A stretch of DNA of 64,000 bases from a virus. This document shows, piece by piece, positions 50,952 through 60,064 of this stretch. The position numbers and the translations under genes were made by a program. Location of the stretch: the IMG/VR virus record IMGVR_UViG_3300012931_000667, positions 1 through 64,000 of that record; one strand, 5' to 3'. How positions within the stretch are numbered: position 1 is the first letter of the stretch; every line of letters begins with the position of its first letter. The notes under the pieces are model-generated. The model worked only from the letters and a program-made list of their open reading frames with translations, made no database searches and had not been told where the DNA came from.

Positions 50952-51590
50952 ATGAATCTTTCTATTCCTACTAATGAACTAGAAAAACTATTTACTATTT
51001 TTAATGAACATTATTATCAATCAAAACTTGATAAAACAATGATTGTTATTCAATCTATAGGTAAAAAACCTTGCTATGGATTTTTTACCGTAGGAAAAAT
51101 GTGGAAGGATTCTACAGATAAAGAATTTCATGAAATAACTATTGGTGCAGAGTATCTTAATAGGAATGTCTATGGAATTTGTGTTACACTATTACATGAA
51201 ATGGTACATGCAATAAATAGTCAATTAGGAATTGTAGATACTTCTGCTAATTATAAATATCATAATAAAAAGTTTCGTGAACAAGCAGAATTAGTAGGAC
51301 TTGTTTGTAAACATGATACTAAATTTGGATGGGGCATAACAGAGCCTTCAGAAGAATTTATGAAATATATTGATACATTAACTATAAATAAAGATTGTTT
51401 CAATATTTTTAGACAAAAGGTAGTAGCATTAAAAGTAGCTAATAATAATAAATTATATAATTATGTTTGTAATTGTGGTGAACAAATTAAAAGTAAATTA
51501 GAATTAGATGAATTAAGTATTACTTGTAATAATTGTGGTACTAATTTTAAATTTATGGAAATTAAAAGAGGAAGGAAAAGAAAAGTATGA
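50952..51590 (+). CDS. SprT-like metalloprotease
   Basis: The 212-residue protein has the zinc metalloprotease motif HEMVH (in TLLHEMVHAINSQLG) followed by NYKYHNKKFREQAELVG (third His ligand). A C-terminal zinc ribbon follows (CNCG ... CNNCGTNFKFMEI) and a basic tail. SprT/Spartan proteins digest DNA-protein crosslinks or remain catalytically modest in bacteria. It ends in an ATGA overlap with the next gene. Confidence 0.87.
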   Translation: MNLSIPTNELEKLFTIFNEHYYQSKLDKTMIVIQSIGKKPCYGFFTVGKMWKDSTDKEFHEITIGAEYLNRNVYGICVTLLHEMVHAINSQLGIVDTSANYKYHNKKFREQAELVGLVCKHDTKFGWGITEPSEEFMKYIDTLTINKDCFNIFRQKVVALKVANNNKLYNYVCNCGEQIKSKLELDELSITCNNCGTNFKFMEIKRGRKRKV

Positions 51591-51757
51591 AAGTAAAACT
51601 TTATGCTCAAACTAGGTATGTTGGTAGTAAGGATAGTATAGTAATTGATGTAGATGATGATGATTGGAATAATCTGAATGATAATGAAAAAAATCAGTAT
51701 ATGCAAGATGAATATGAAAGTAGCAATTTAGTTGAATGGGGATGGGAAGAAGTTTAG
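51587..51757 (+). CDS. small acidic phage protein, 56 aa
   Basis: The frame MKVKLYAQTRYVGSKDSIVI ... VEWGWEEV overlaps the SprT-like stop (ATGA). Its pattern (YVGSKxSxxI, LVEWGWEE) resembles short conserved phage proteins; no function known. Confidence 0.68.
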   Translation: MKVKLYAQTRYVGSKDSIVIDVDDDDWNNLNDNEKNQYMQDEYESSNLVEWGWEEV

Positions 51758-51772
51758 TTAAAGGAATTTAAT

Positions 51773-52156
51773 TTGAGTACTATTATTGTTAATAAATTAC
51801 CTATGAAGTATAATACTCCATTAAGTAATAAAAATAAGGAATATTATAATCATTCATTAATTGATGCTGTACAAAAGTATGCTACTGATGTAGGTTATAT
51901 ATTAAATTATAATGAATTTAGAAAAGATAATTATAAATATGAAACAGAAGATGTAATAGCTCAAATGGGAACTAATGTATACATCTCATTAGATAAAGAT
52001 ATAGAATTTTTAAGTTCTATCATAAATGAAAAATATGATTATATATCCTCATTAGGATGCTCATTTTTATATGTATGGCCTAGAATGGAAGTTAATCATC
52101 ACTCTAATGGGAATATTCAAGTTAAAGATATTTATGGATTAGAATTACTTATTTAA
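51773..52156 (+). CDS. hypothetical phage protein, 127 aa
   Basis: Begins at TTG (51773) behind AAAGGA. Contains TNVYISLDKDIEFLSSIINE. Unrecognised. Confidence 0.65.
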   Translation: MSTIIVNKLPMKYNTPLSNKNKEYYNHSLIDAVQKYATDVGYILNYNEFRKDNYKYETEDVIAQMGTNVYISLDKDIEFLSSIINEKYDYISSLGCSFLYVWPRMEVNHHSNGNIQVKDIYGLELLI

Positions 52157-52171
52157 TAATAGGAAAAAGCT

Positions 52172-52516
52172 ATGTATAAGTTTAAAGGTAAATCTATAGA
52201 AAAAAATGAATATATCTATGGTTCACTTCTTACTATAAATGATAAATATTATATTTATCCTCATGATTATGGAGATTTATCTGATATTGATTTTGGATAT
52301 GCTTTTGAAGAAGTATATAAAGATTCTGTAGTACCATTAGTAGGATTCGATAGTGATAATAATGAAGTATACCCTGGTGATTATCTTCATAAAGAATCTT
52401 ATGATAGTTGGGTAATTCAAAATAATTTTAAAATTGAAATTAAGAATAGTATGAATATAAATAGTAGTAATCACTTATTTATTGATGTAGAAGATTTAAA
52501 ATATAGGAAAAAGTAA
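52172..52516 (+). CDS. YopX-like protein
   Basis: The 114-residue product follows the YopX family pattern: MYKFKGKSIEKNEYIYGSL (family: kFRgk....WvyGs) then VVPLVGFDSDNNEVYPGDYL (family: tGlkDknGk.IyeGDi). YopX proteins are common in phages, and their role is unknown. Confidence 0.68.
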   Translation: MYKFKGKSIEKNEYIYGSLLTINDKYYIYPHDYGDLSDIDFGYAFEEVYKDSVVPLVGFDSDNNEVYPGDYLHKESYDSWVIQNNFKIEIKNSMNINSSNHLFIDVEDLKYRKK

Positions 52517-52518
52517 GT

Positions 52519-53106
52519 ATGAATAAACTGGTAATTGGAATTGATATGGATAATACTATAAATGATTTTACTAATCAATTTTTAGTATATGCAACAAATT
52601 TAGGGTATAAAATTGATGTAAGTAAGGCTAAAAGAATATGGGGTTTAGAAGAATCTATTATAGGATATTCTAAAGAAGACCAATCTGCAATTATGAATAG
52701 TATTATGGAAATTGATGATTATTGGACTACAATGAAGGCTATTCCTTATGCTATAGAATATGTAAACTGGTTAGCAGTTAGGGAAGATTGTTATATTGTT
52801 ACTTCTCCTTGGAGAAATGAAGATAAATTTTATGATACTAAAATACAATGGGTAGAAGAGAAATTACCATTACTAAAAAATAAAATAATATTTTCTCATG
52901 ATAAATGGAGTTTAGATTTAGATGTAATCATTGATGATAAACCTAAAACACTAGAAAAATGTAATGATGTAGGGATAATAACTATAGGAGTAGACTATCC
53001 ATATAATAGTAATGTTGATGTAGAATACCGAATGAAGGTCTGGTATAACCTTCCTTGTTATATAAAACAAATAAGACATACACTATCTTATAAAAATAAT
53101 TTATAA
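52519..53106 (+). CDS. 5'(3')-deoxyribonucleotidase-like HAD phosphatase
   Basis: The 195-residue protein begins IGIDMDNTINDFTNQF, the HAD DxDxT motif I, with YIVTSPWRNED (motif II) and VIIDDKPKTLE (motif IV). These match NT5C-type deoxyribonucleotidases that dephosphorylate dNMPs. The neighbouring thymidylate kinase and MazG-like genes suggest nucleotide-pool control. Confidence 0.83.
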   Translation: MNKLVIGIDMDNTINDFTNQFLVYATNLGYKIDVSKAKRIWGLEESIIGYSKEDQSAIMNSIMEIDDYWTTMKAIPYAIEYVNWLAVREDCYIVTSPWRNEDKFYDTKIQWVEEKLPLLKNKIIFSHDKWSLDLDVIIDDKPKTLEKCNDVGIITIGVDYPYNSNVDVEYRMKVWYNLPCYIKQIRHTLSYKNNL

Positions 53107-53119
53107 TAGAGGTTTATTT

Positions 53120-53869
53120 ATGTATGATGCTATTAGTATTAGGTTTAAAGAATATGAATCAGTATCTAGACAATTTCTAATTAATAAACTTCCAGTAATA
53201 GTTAGAATAGATGGTAAAGCGTTCCATACATGGACTAGAAATTTAAATAGTCCTTTTGATTCTGATTTAATGGAGGCAATGAATAAAACTACTGAAATAA
53301 TATGTAAAGAAATGCAAGGATTCAAATGTGCTTATGTACAATCTGATGAAATATCAATTGTACTTTCAGATATTAGTCATAATGTAAATACTCAAGCATG
53401 GTTTAATAATAATAGAGATAAAATAATTAGTATTAGTTCTTCTTTAGCTTCTGCTAATTTTAATTCTATTGTGACTAACTATCCTCATTTAAAACATGAA
53501 GCAATAGATAGACATGGATTAGCTTATTTTGATTCTCGTGCTTTTAATTTACCTTTACATGAAGTAGAAAATTACTTAATTTGGAGATACAAAGATTGTG
53601 TGCGTAATAGTTTATTTTCAGTAGCACAATTTAATTTTTCTCATAAAGAATTAATGAATAAGAATCAATCTGATGTTCATGAAATGTTGCATACAAAAGG
53701 AATCAATTGGGCAACTGATTTTAGTTCATGGGAAAAGAATGGTAGATTTTTTTGGAAACCACATGAAGAAGAAAATAGTGGGTATGCATGGTTAAAAGAA
53801 ACACCGGACTTTACAGATATTGATTTTAGACAAACAATAGTAAATTTAATACAAGGAGATATTTGGTAA
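53120..53869 (+). CDS. Thg1-like protein (tRNA-His guanylyltransferase family, 3'-5' polymerase)
   Basis: The 249-residue protein has the Thg1 catalytic strands VIVRIDGKAFHTWTR (Asp31) and YVQSDEISIVL (Asp76-Glu77), and FDSRAFNLP and YLIWRYKDCVRNS. Thg1 adds G to the 5' end of tRNA-His; bacterial and phage Thg1-like proteins repair 5'-truncated tRNAs by templated 3'-5' addition. With the RNA ligases and Hen1-ligase in this genome it completes a set able to rebuild damaged tRNA. The stop lies 1 nt before the thymidylate kinase start. Confidence 0.92.
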   Translation: MYDAISIRFKEYESVSRQFLINKLPVIVRIDGKAFHTWTRNLNSPFDSDLMEAMNKTTEIICKEMQGFKCAYVQSDEISIVLSDISHNVNTQAWFNNNRDKIISISSSLASANFNSIVTNYPHLKHEAIDRHGLAYFDSRAFNLPLHEVENYLIWRYKDCVRNSLFSVAQFNFSHKELMNKNQSDVHEMLHTKGINWATDFSSWEKNGRFFWKPHEEENSGYAWLKETPDFTDIDFRQTIVNLIQGDIW

Positions 53870-54525
53870 TGATTTCTATTAATAAACCAGAAAAATTTAT
53901 AAATAAATTAATTGTTTTAGAAGGTGAGGATCATTCAACTAAAACAACAATTGGTAATCAACTTAATTATATATTAAATGATCATGGTATTAATTCTATA
54001 TATACATTTCAACCAGGAGGAAATTGGGATAAAGAGTTAGCTCCACAATTTAGAGCTTATTGCAAAGATAAAAAATATAATTTTGATGATTTAACAATAT
54101 TATTTCTATTTTTAGCTGATAGGTCTGAACATACTAAAAAATTAATTATTCCATCATTAGATGAAGGTAAAACAGTAATTTGTGATCGATATTGGTTTAG
54201 TACAATAGCTTTTCAATTTTGGGGAAATGAATTATTATTTAAGTATACTATGAATGAAGATTTTGCTTATTGGATGAATAGACTTGCTTCTCATTATTGT
54301 ACTCCTGATTATTCATTATTAATTAATAGAGAACAATCAGAAATACAAAAAGTAAAAAATGATGTTAATGATATCTATGAAACTAAGGATAGTTCATTTA
54401 AGAAAAGAGTACATGATGGATACCAACAATTAGTTAATGATGGATTATTAAATAAAGTAAATATTATAGAAAATGATATAGAGGGTACTGTACAAAAAGT
54501 TATTAATTTTATTGAGGAAAAATAA
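53869..54525 (+). CDS. tmk: thymidylate kinase-like dNMP kinase
   Basis: Start at ATG 53869, behind AAGGAGAT, overlapping the Thg1-like stop. The 218-residue protein has the P-loop LEGEDHSTKTTIGNQL, the DR motif ICDRYWFSTIAFQF and a LADRSEH segment, all typical of thymidylate kinases. The P-loop reads GEDHSTK rather than GxDGxGK. It converts dTMP to dTDP for DNA synthesis. Confidence 0.86.
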   Translation: MISINKPEKFINKLIVLEGEDHSTKTTIGNQLNYILNDHGINSIYTFQPGGNWDKELAPQFRAYCKDKKYNFDDLTILFLFLADRSEHTKKLIIPSLDEGKTVICDRYWFSTIAFQFWGNELLFKYTMNEDFAYWMNRLASHYCTPDYSLLINREQSEIQKVKNDVNDIYETKDSSFKKRVHDGYQQLVNDGLLNKVNIIENDIEGTVQKVINFIEEK

Positions 54526-54527
54526 TA

Positions 54528-55109
54528 ATGCTATCTAATCAAGAATTATATGAATTAACAACTTCAAATAATAATTGGCAAGAGAATTCTATTACGGATA
54601 CTCAATGGAAACTAGTAACTATAAATGGTCAGAATATATTAGTGTTTCCTCCTACACAAAGTACATTAGATTGGAAACAGAATTTTGATTTTTTTATTGT
54701 ACCTTATAAAAATATGACAAAAAAATGGTATGCTCATAGAGGATTTTTATTAAAGTATAAATCAGTAAATGATAATATTTTAAATGCAGTAAAAGGACTT
54801 GACAATTTAACCATTACTGGATATTCTCAAGGTGCGGCATTAGCAGTATTAGCACATGAGGATATACACTATAATTATCTTAATTTAAATATTAATTCTA
54901 TAGTATTTGGTTGTCCTAAAGTAGTAACTTGGAATGCTCCTAGTGTGCGATGGTCTACTTTTGTAAGATATAAAAATGGTAATGATATAGTAACTCATGT
55001 TCCTCCTAGTATTTTTGGATTTAAATATGTAGGTACTGAAATTAAGGTAGGAGTAAAAAGATTTTTTCTAAGTATAAGGGATCATGCTAATTATTCAGGG
55101 AATATTTAA
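54528..55109 (+). CDS. class 3 lipase-like alpha/beta hydrolase
   Basis: The 193-residue product has the nucleophile elbow GYSQGAALAVLAHED (GxSxG), AHRGFLLKYKS upstream, and DIVTHVPP and a late His (RDHANYSG), in the order Ser-Asp-His of class 3 lipases. It lacks a signal peptide, so it is cytoplasmic or a virion enzyme. Possible roles are host membrane damage at lysis or a non-lipid hydrolase; unknown. Confidence 0.78.
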   Translation: MLSNQELYELTTSNNNWQENSITDTQWKLVTINGQNILVFPPTQSTLDWKQNFDFFIVPYKNMTKKWYAHRGFLLKYKSVNDNILNAVKGLDNLTITGYSQGAALAVLAHEDIHYNYLNLNINSIVFGCPKVVTWNAPSVRWSTFVRYKNGNDIVTHVPPSIFGFKYVGTEIKVGVKRFFLSIRDHANYSGNI

Positions 55110-55342
55110 TGGAACAACAAAACTTTGATTATAGAATATGTTTTCATAAAATGATTCATAATGAAGAATATTATGAAATACATAAAGTATACTATAAAAA
55201 AGATGGAACGATAGATAGAATAATTGATGCTCATCCTATTATAGGGAAAACTATTAGCGATATGAATACTGCATTAGGCATGATGTTATGGGCGGATAAA
55301 AAACCCATTATAGATTATAGTACTAAAAAGGAGATAGAATAA
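55109..55342 (+). CDS. hypothetical phage protein, 77 aa
   Basis: A small charged protein (FDYRICFHKMIHNEEYYEIH) overlapping the lipase stop by 1 nt. The pattern EYYEIHKVYYKKDGTI resembles short conserved phage proteins. A kissing-loop leader follows 8 nt after its stop. Confidence 0.66.
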   Translation: MEQQNFDYRICFHKMIHNEEYYEIHKVYYKKDGTIDRIIDAHPIIGKTISDMNTALGMMLWADKKPIIDYSTKKEIE

Positions 55343-55465
55343 TTTATAGGGACAGCAAGGCGCTAACCTTGTTGCTAAGGTAATTCCAGCTTTAGCTAAC
55401 CTATTTTTTAATATTTTTAACTATTTAAAAATAGAAGTCTTTAGCGAGACTTAAAAGGAAAAATT
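55343..55465 (+). ncRNA. kissing-loop leader RNA, copy C (HNH gene)
   Basis: Hairpin 1 (55353-55374): stem CAGCAAGG/CCTTGTTG, loop CGCTAA. Hairpin 2: CTAAGG/GCTTTAG region. Hairpin 3 (55435-55452): stem AAGTCT/AGACTT, loop TTAGCG. Loops 1 and 3 are exact reverse complements. It is followed by TTAAAAGGAAAAATT and ATG. It precedes an HNH gene, whereas the other two copies precede GIY-YIG genes. Confidence 0.87.
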
Positions 55466-56416
55466 ATGGAAAATAGATTTCAAGAGGCATTTAGTAAATT
55501 ACCATCAGTTGATTTAGAGCATCAAATTCATTTGAATAGGTATATTAAATTTATTAGTAGCAGACTAGAAAGAAAATTTGAATATAAAAAAGGTTTGTGT
55601 AAACATCATGTACATCCTGTTTCTTTTGGAGCAAATAAAGGTTTTAAAGAAAAATGGAACATAATTGTACTAACAGAAAGAGAACATTTTATTGCTCATT
55701 TAATTCTATATAAATGCTATGGTGGAAAAATGACAAGAGCCTTTTTTATGATGAATAATGGAAAGAATATTTTAAGTGGTAATTATAGTAATTTAAATTC
55801 TAAACAATATGAAAAATTAAGAAAAGAGTATACAGAAAAAATAAGTGGAAAAGGTAATCCTATGTATGGTAAAGAAATGAAGGAAATAAATAAAAAATTA
55901 AGAAAAATTCTTTGGACAGGTAAAAATAATCCTATGTATAATTCAAAAAGATATAAAAATAAAAATCCTTTCTATGGTGAACATCATACTGAAGAAACTA
56001 AGATTAAATTAAAAAAAATAGATAAAACAAAAATAATGAAAAAAGTTATATTATTAAATACTAAAAAAATATTTAATAGTATAACAGAAGCTAGTAAGAT
56101 AACTAATATAAGTGCTAGTTCCATAATAGGTTGTTGTTCACATAATCCAAAAATTACTTGTACTCATTATGGATATGAAAATTATTATTGGTTATATATA
56201 GAAGAGTATGACCCTAATTTTGATTATAGCTATTTATTAGATTCTAAAAAAATTATTTGTATAGAAAAAAATGAAATATTTAATAGTGTAAAAGAATGTT
56301 CATTAAAAATGAATATTTCTGAAACATATTTATCATTATGTTGTAATAATAAAGTAGATTCTGCAAAAGGATATCATTTTATGAAGTATAATGCATATAA
56401 AGGAAAAAATGATTAA
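55466..56416 (+). CDS. HNH homing endonuclease with NUMOD repeats
   Basis: The 316-residue protein has the HNH core CKHHVHPVSFGAN ... NIIVLTEREHFIAHLIL (two His-rich strands around a conserved Asn-Ile-Ile), then NUMOD3-like GNPMYGKEM, NNPMYNSK and NPFYGEHH repeats and NUMOD1-like C-terminal modules ending AKGYHFMKYN. It ends overlapping the SNF2-like helicase start by 8 nt and supplies that gene's ribosome binding site. It carries the kissing-loop leader. Confidence 0.88.
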   Translation: MENRFQEAFSKLPSVDLEHQIHLNRYIKFISSRLERKFEYKKGLCKHHVHPVSFGANKGFKEKWNIIVLTEREHFIAHLILYKCYGGKMTRAFFMMNNGKNILSGNYSNLNSKQYEKLRKEYTEKISGKGNPMYGKEMKEINKKLRKILWTGKNNPMYNSKRYKNKNPFYGEHHTEETKIKLKKIDKTKIMKKVILLNTKKIFNSITEASKITNISASSIIGCCSHNPKITCTHYGYENYYWLYIEEYDPNFDYSYLLDSKKIICIEKNEIFNSVKECSLKMNISETYLSLCCNNKVDSAKGYHFMKYNAYKGKND

Positions 56417-58220
56417 TTGTTATTGTAATATGAATACTGGTACTTTTAATTTTAAATTTTCTGAAGATATTCAATATTTTTCTGATATAATTATTTTATT
56501 AAGAGAAAATTATCATTGTACTTATAATAAGGTTATTCATGAATGGTTTACACAAAAAGCATTAGTAGCTCAATCTATTATTTTAGATTTAAAAGCATAT
56601 GATGATGTGTTTATTAGTAAAGAAGATGAAGAACTTATTGAGAATATGATATATCCAAAAGATTTTTCTTATAAAAACATAAAAAAACAAATTAATAATG
56701 AATGGTTAAAAAAATTTCCATGCATAATTGGAAAATCACCTTTTGAGAATTATCAAATGGATACTATCAGATTTTCTTTAAATAGAAATAGAGCTATAAT
56801 ATCTTTAGCACCAGGAACAGGTAAAAGTTATATTATGGAAGCAATTATATCCTCTTTAAAGGATATAGGTAATAAAAAAATATTATGGGTTAATAGATTA
56901 GAAGGACAAACAACTCAATATTACAAAATATTAAAATTTCTTTCTGATTTTTATAATGAAGAAGATGTAAGTATTGTAGAAACTAATAATAGAGAAATAG
57001 AAGACTACTTTAATAAAAAAGTTATTATTACTAACTATACATCATTAAGATTATCAAATGAATATTATTATCATATTAAAAATAAAAAACATAAAAAAGG
57101 AAGTAAGCCAGGAAAAGATTATATTGATTTTAGCAAATGGGGTAAACCAGAGGATTTAATATTAATTCTTGATGAAACACAATCTATATGTAACTATTCA
57201 TCTTTGCAATCTCAAGTAATACAATTTCATAAAAATTATTTTGATACTAGGTATTTAATGTCAGGAAGTATTGGATATAAAATTTTGGATTATTTTGCAT
57301 TATGTAAAGTATTAATTCCAGAATCTGTTCCTTATTCTTTTTCAGAATTTAGAGACTATCTATCAGTTAGAGGTACTTATGGTAAAGAATTAATTCCTGA
57401 ACGAGTGAAAAAGTTTAAAGAAAAAGTAATTGATAAAATACAAATTAGTTATGGTGAAGAAGTACTAGATTTAAAACCATTTATTGAAGAAGAAGTATTT
57501 ATAGATATGTCACCTAAAATGAGAAAAATGTATAAAGATTTTGTTGATGATAAAGTGAATGTAATTGAACATAAAAAAGATAGTGTTAATATTAGTACTA
57601 TAGAAGCAAATTTTGGATCATTACTATTATTTACTTCTGATCCTATACTACTAAACTTTCCTAATTGGAAATTTACTGAAAATCCTAAAATTGATTATTT
57701 AAAATCAATGCTAGAAAGATATATTGATGATGAGGGTAGAAAAGTAGTAGTATGGTCTAATCATCCTATGGTTATTAATGAATTAGGAAAAGTATTTAAT
57801 AAATATGACCCTATAATTATACATGGTGATGAAAGTACTTCAGTTAAAAGAAAAATGAGAGATAAATTAATACAAGATTTTAGAACTAATAATAATAAGC
57901 ATCTACTTATATGTTCATATGTACTTAACTCTTCTATTGATTTATATGAAGCTACTAGAGAAGTATATTGGGATAATATTACAGATAATGATAAACGTGA
58001 TCAATCTAAAAAAAGATTATGGAGATTGGGACAATTAGAATCTGTTAAATCTCATTATTTCCTCTTTGATAAATCAATAGATATATATTGTTATTATGAA
58101 ATACTATGTAGAAAAAATAAAGTTAGAAATTTATTAATGGAAAAAAACAAACTATCATTAGAAGATTATGCTACAGTATTTAATGCTAAAGCTCAATATT
58201 ATTGGAAAGATACTGATTGA
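56409..58220 (+). CDS. SNF2/UvsW-like SF2 helicase
   Basis: Start at ATG 56409, behind AAGGA in the HNH 3' end; an upstream in-frame ATG at 56391 has no ribosome binding site. The 603-residue protein has a Q-motif-like ENYQMDTIRFSL, Walker A LAPGTGKSYI, motif II ILILDETQ (DExx), a motif III-like YLMSGS, and the helicase C-terminal KVVVWSNHPMVINEL, motif V-VI region IDLYEATREVYW ... QSKKRLWRLGQ. The RLWRLGQ ending is typical of SNF2-family enzymes. A role in fork reversal or recombination-linked replication like UvsW is inferred. Confidence 0.86.
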   Translation: MINCYCNMNTGTFNFKFSEDIQYFSDIIILLRENYHCTYNKVIHEWFTQKALVAQSIILDLKAYDDVFISKEDEELIENMIYPKDFSYKNIKKQINNEWLKKFPCIIGKSPFENYQMDTIRFSLNRNRAIISLAPGTGKSYIMEAIISSLKDIGNKKILWVNRLEGQTTQYYKILKFLSDFYNEEDVSIVETNNREIEDYFNKKVIITNYTSLRLSNEYYYHIKNKKHKKGSKPGKDYIDFSKWGKPEDLILILDETQSICNYSSLQSQVIQFHKNYFDTRYLMSGSIGYKILDYFALCKVLIPESVPYSFSEFRDYLSVRGTYGKELIPERVKKFKEKVIDKIQISYGEEVLDLKPFIEEEVFIDMSPKMRKMYKDFVDDKVNVIEHKKDSVNISTIEANFGSLLLFTSDPILLNFPNWKFTENPKIDYLKSMLERYIDDEGRKVVVWSNHPMVINELGKVFNKYDPIIIHGDESTSVKRKMRDKLIQDFRTNNNKHLLICSYVLNSSIDLYEATREVYWDNITDNDKRDQSKKRLWRLGQLESVKSHYFLFDKSIDIYCYYEILCRKNKVRNLLMEKNKLSLEDYATVFNAKAQYYWKDTD

Positions 58221-58245
58221 CATTAATCATAAATTTTGATAGAGT
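58217..58245 (+). promoter_or_regulatory. sigma70-like promoter after the SNF2 helicase gene
   Basis: TTGACA (58217-58222) overlaps the helicase stop codon; TAGAGT (58240-58245) follows after 17 nt. The next gene starts at 58271. Confidence 0.66.
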
Positions 58246-58270
58246 ATCAAGAAAATAAGTAGGTAAAATA

Positions 58271-58411
58271 ATGTATATTACAGTAAATTATTTAAATAAA
58301 AAAGAGTTAGGGATTAATCAGACAGAATTCCAATTATCAGATATTGACACTGATGTCAAGGTTTATGTAAATGGAAAAGATTTTGATTTAGGTGAATACA
58401 AAAGTTATTGA
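58271..58411 (+). CDS. small protein, 46 aa
   Basis: The frame MYITVNYLNKKELGINQTEF ... GKDFDLGEYKSY is acidic with two possible beta hairpins. It overlaps the following GTG-initiated gene. Unrecognised. Confidence 0.5.
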   Translation: MYITVNYLNKKELGINQTEFQLSDIDTDVKVYVNGKDFDLGEYKSY

Positions 58412-58700
58412 TCAACTAACTTTATCTGATATTAAAGATATTATTTGTGATAAGGATTATACTGCTAGTGATTTGGATTTAGACATTGAAGATGAAGATG
58501 AAATCATTTATGAATATTTTGATAATAAAGATTTATATGATATTATTTCTGATCGCTTTGATGATACTGATGTTTATCATTATATTGAAAAAAGGTTAAG
58601 TAAAGATAAAAAAATTGATATTACTAATTTTATTAGTGAAAATGTAATAGTAAATCAACTAAGATTATTAGGGTATGAAATTAAAAAGGAAAATAATTAA
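58392..58700 (+). CDS. hypothetical phage protein, 102 aa
   Basis: A strongly acidic protein (YTASDLDLDIEDEDEIIYEYF) starting at GTG 58392 with a 20-nt overlap with the previous frame. It ends coupled to the next gene (TAATGG). The acidity suggests a DNA-mimic or partner-binding role, but that is speculation. Confidence 0.6.
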   Translation: MNTKVIDQLTLSDIKDIICDKDYTASDLDLDIEDEDEIIYEYFDNKDLYDIISDRFDDTDVYHYIEKRLSKDKKIDITNFISENVIVNQLRLLGYEIKKENN

Positions 58701-58870
58701 TGGATTTACCGATAGAAGTTATGGATATTCTTAAAAAATACTCAAGGTATCCTAATAGTGGATATATTAATCCTTATTTTCTTTCAGATATTTCAAATTT
58801 ACTGAAAACGTATTATCAATTATCAGATGATACTGTTGATACATGGATTTATAATATATTTGGTAGATAA
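58700..58870 (+). CDS. small protein, 56 aa
   Basis: The frame MDLPIEVMDILKKYSRYPNS ... WIYNIFGR is helical and coupled to its upstream neighbour. Unrecognised. Confidence 0.55.
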   Translation: MDLPIEVMDILKKYSRYPNSGYINPYFLSDISNLLKTYYQLSDDTVDTWIYNIFGR

Positions 58871-58900
58871 TATTTAATTATAAAAAAAGGAAAATAAAGA

Positions 58901-59269
58901 ATGTTGGAAATTAATCAAGAAGAGAAACAGATAGTAGAACTATTACGAGCATTATCATCAGAATCAGAAGAAAGAATATATAACATCCTACTAGCATTAA
59001 TGAAATATGCATTAATGCAAACTACTGATGGTAAACAGATTACTATCCCTATGTTTGGAGATTTTTTTATCAAGTATAAGGGGGATATAGTAGTTAATGA
59101 TAAGTTAGAAGCTGATTTAGATTGCTACTTCACTCCTTCTACATTATTAAAAAGATCAATAGGACAATACAAAGATGTAGAAAAAGGTAAATTAGCTATG
59201 CAAGATATGGATATTATAAAATATCATAAGTTAAATATTGAACGAATAATAAGAAGCAAAGTAGATTAA
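58901..59269 (+). CDS. phage protein with weak resemblance to HU/IHF-like DNA-binding proteins, 122 aa
   Basis: An N-terminal pair of helices (ELLRALSSESEERIYNILLA), then KQITIPMFGDFFIKYKGD, which resembles the IPGFGxF strand of HU-family proteins, and a C-terminal FTPSTLLKRSIGQY. It precedes the DnaC- and DnaB-like genes. The assignment is tentative. Confidence 0.4.
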   Translation: MLEINQEEKQIVELLRALSSESEERIYNILLALMKYALMQTTDGKQITIPMFGDFFIKYKGDIVVNDKLEADLDCYFTPSTLLKRSIGQYKDVEKGKLAMQDMDIIKYHKLNIERIIRSKVD

Positions 59270-59280
59270 GGATACATATA

Positions 59281-60048
59281 TTGAATACTGATGATACTAT
59301 ACTATGGTTTCCTCATTACAAGCCATGTACAAAATGTCAATCAGGGTTTATTATAAATGAAGGAAAAGCAACTAAATGTGAATGTAAAATAATGTATGAT
59401 ACTGAATTATTATTTATTAATGATTTAATTGATAGTAACCTACTACAAGTATTCTCTTCCGAAGCTCAATATACCTTTTTAAAAGAGTATACTATAGATT
59501 CATATAGAGGAATTGATAATAATAAAAATAAGGATAAAATAAATAAGTATATATCTAAATTTAATGATAAGTATAATAGTGTCAATCTATTTTTTAGTGG
59601 TGAACCAGGAACACAAAAAACTACACTAGCAAAATATATATTATGCTCATTATTAAGACAAAAAAAGAATGGGTATTACATAATTGCTAATGATTTATTT
59701 AATACATTAACTAACTCTGAAAGAAATGAAGAAGCTAGAGAAAAATTAAAAGAATTAATCACTAAGGATATATTAATAATTGATGAATTTGATGAAAGCA
59801 AAATTACATTATATAACTCTGATTGGAAACAAAAATTTATATTACCTTTTTTAAAGATAAGGTTAGAAACTGTAAGGAAAGCAACTATATTTATTTCAAA
59901 TAAACTACCTACTGAATTAGGAGAAAAATTTGATGGTGCTATTCAAGATTTAATAGTGAGAGAAACATCAGGTTCAGTATTAATTTTTAATGATAATTAT
60001 GCTAAATATAAAGATAATATAAAAATAAGTAGCATTTGGGACGATTAA
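59281..60048 (+). CDS. DnaC-like replicative helicase loader (AAA+)
   Basis: Starts at TTG 59281, behind AAGGA. The 255-residue protein has an N-terminal zinc-ribbon CTKCQSGFIINEGKATKCEC, Walker A SGEPGTQKTTLAK, Walker B ILIIDEFDE, sensor-1 TIFISNKLP and an arginine-finger-like LIVRETSG. This is the layout of DnaC/DnaI/IstB-type loaders. It sits directly upstream of the DnaB-like helicase. Confidence 0.87.
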   Translation: MNTDDTILWFPHYKPCTKCQSGFIINEGKATKCECKIMYDTELLFINDLIDSNLLQVFSSEAQYTFLKEYTIDSYRGIDNNKNKDKINKYISKFNDKYNSVNLFFSGEPGTQKTTLAKYILCSLLRQKKNGYYIIANDLFNTLTNSERNEEAREKLKELITKDILIIDEFDESKITLYNSDWKQKFILPFLKIRLETVRKATIFISNKLPTELGEKFDGAIQDLIVRETSGSVLIFNDNYAKYKDNIKISSIWDD

Positions 60049-60064
60049 CTAATAAAGGTAATTA

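Noticed and set aside
51461-51706. Leftward 81-codon frame opposite the SprT-like gene and its neighbour
   Set aside because: Antisense to a zinc-ribbon coding region and a second real gene; the product is an Ile/Leu-rich low-complexity string.
53101-53325. Leftward frame opposite the Thg1-like start
   Set aside because: Fully antisense to conserved Thg1 catalytic sequence.
54799-54827. TTGACA-N17-TATTCT inside the lipase-like gene
   Set aside because: The sequence encodes the conserved nucleophile elbow (DNLTITGYSQ), and no gene starts close downstream, so the match is probably chance.
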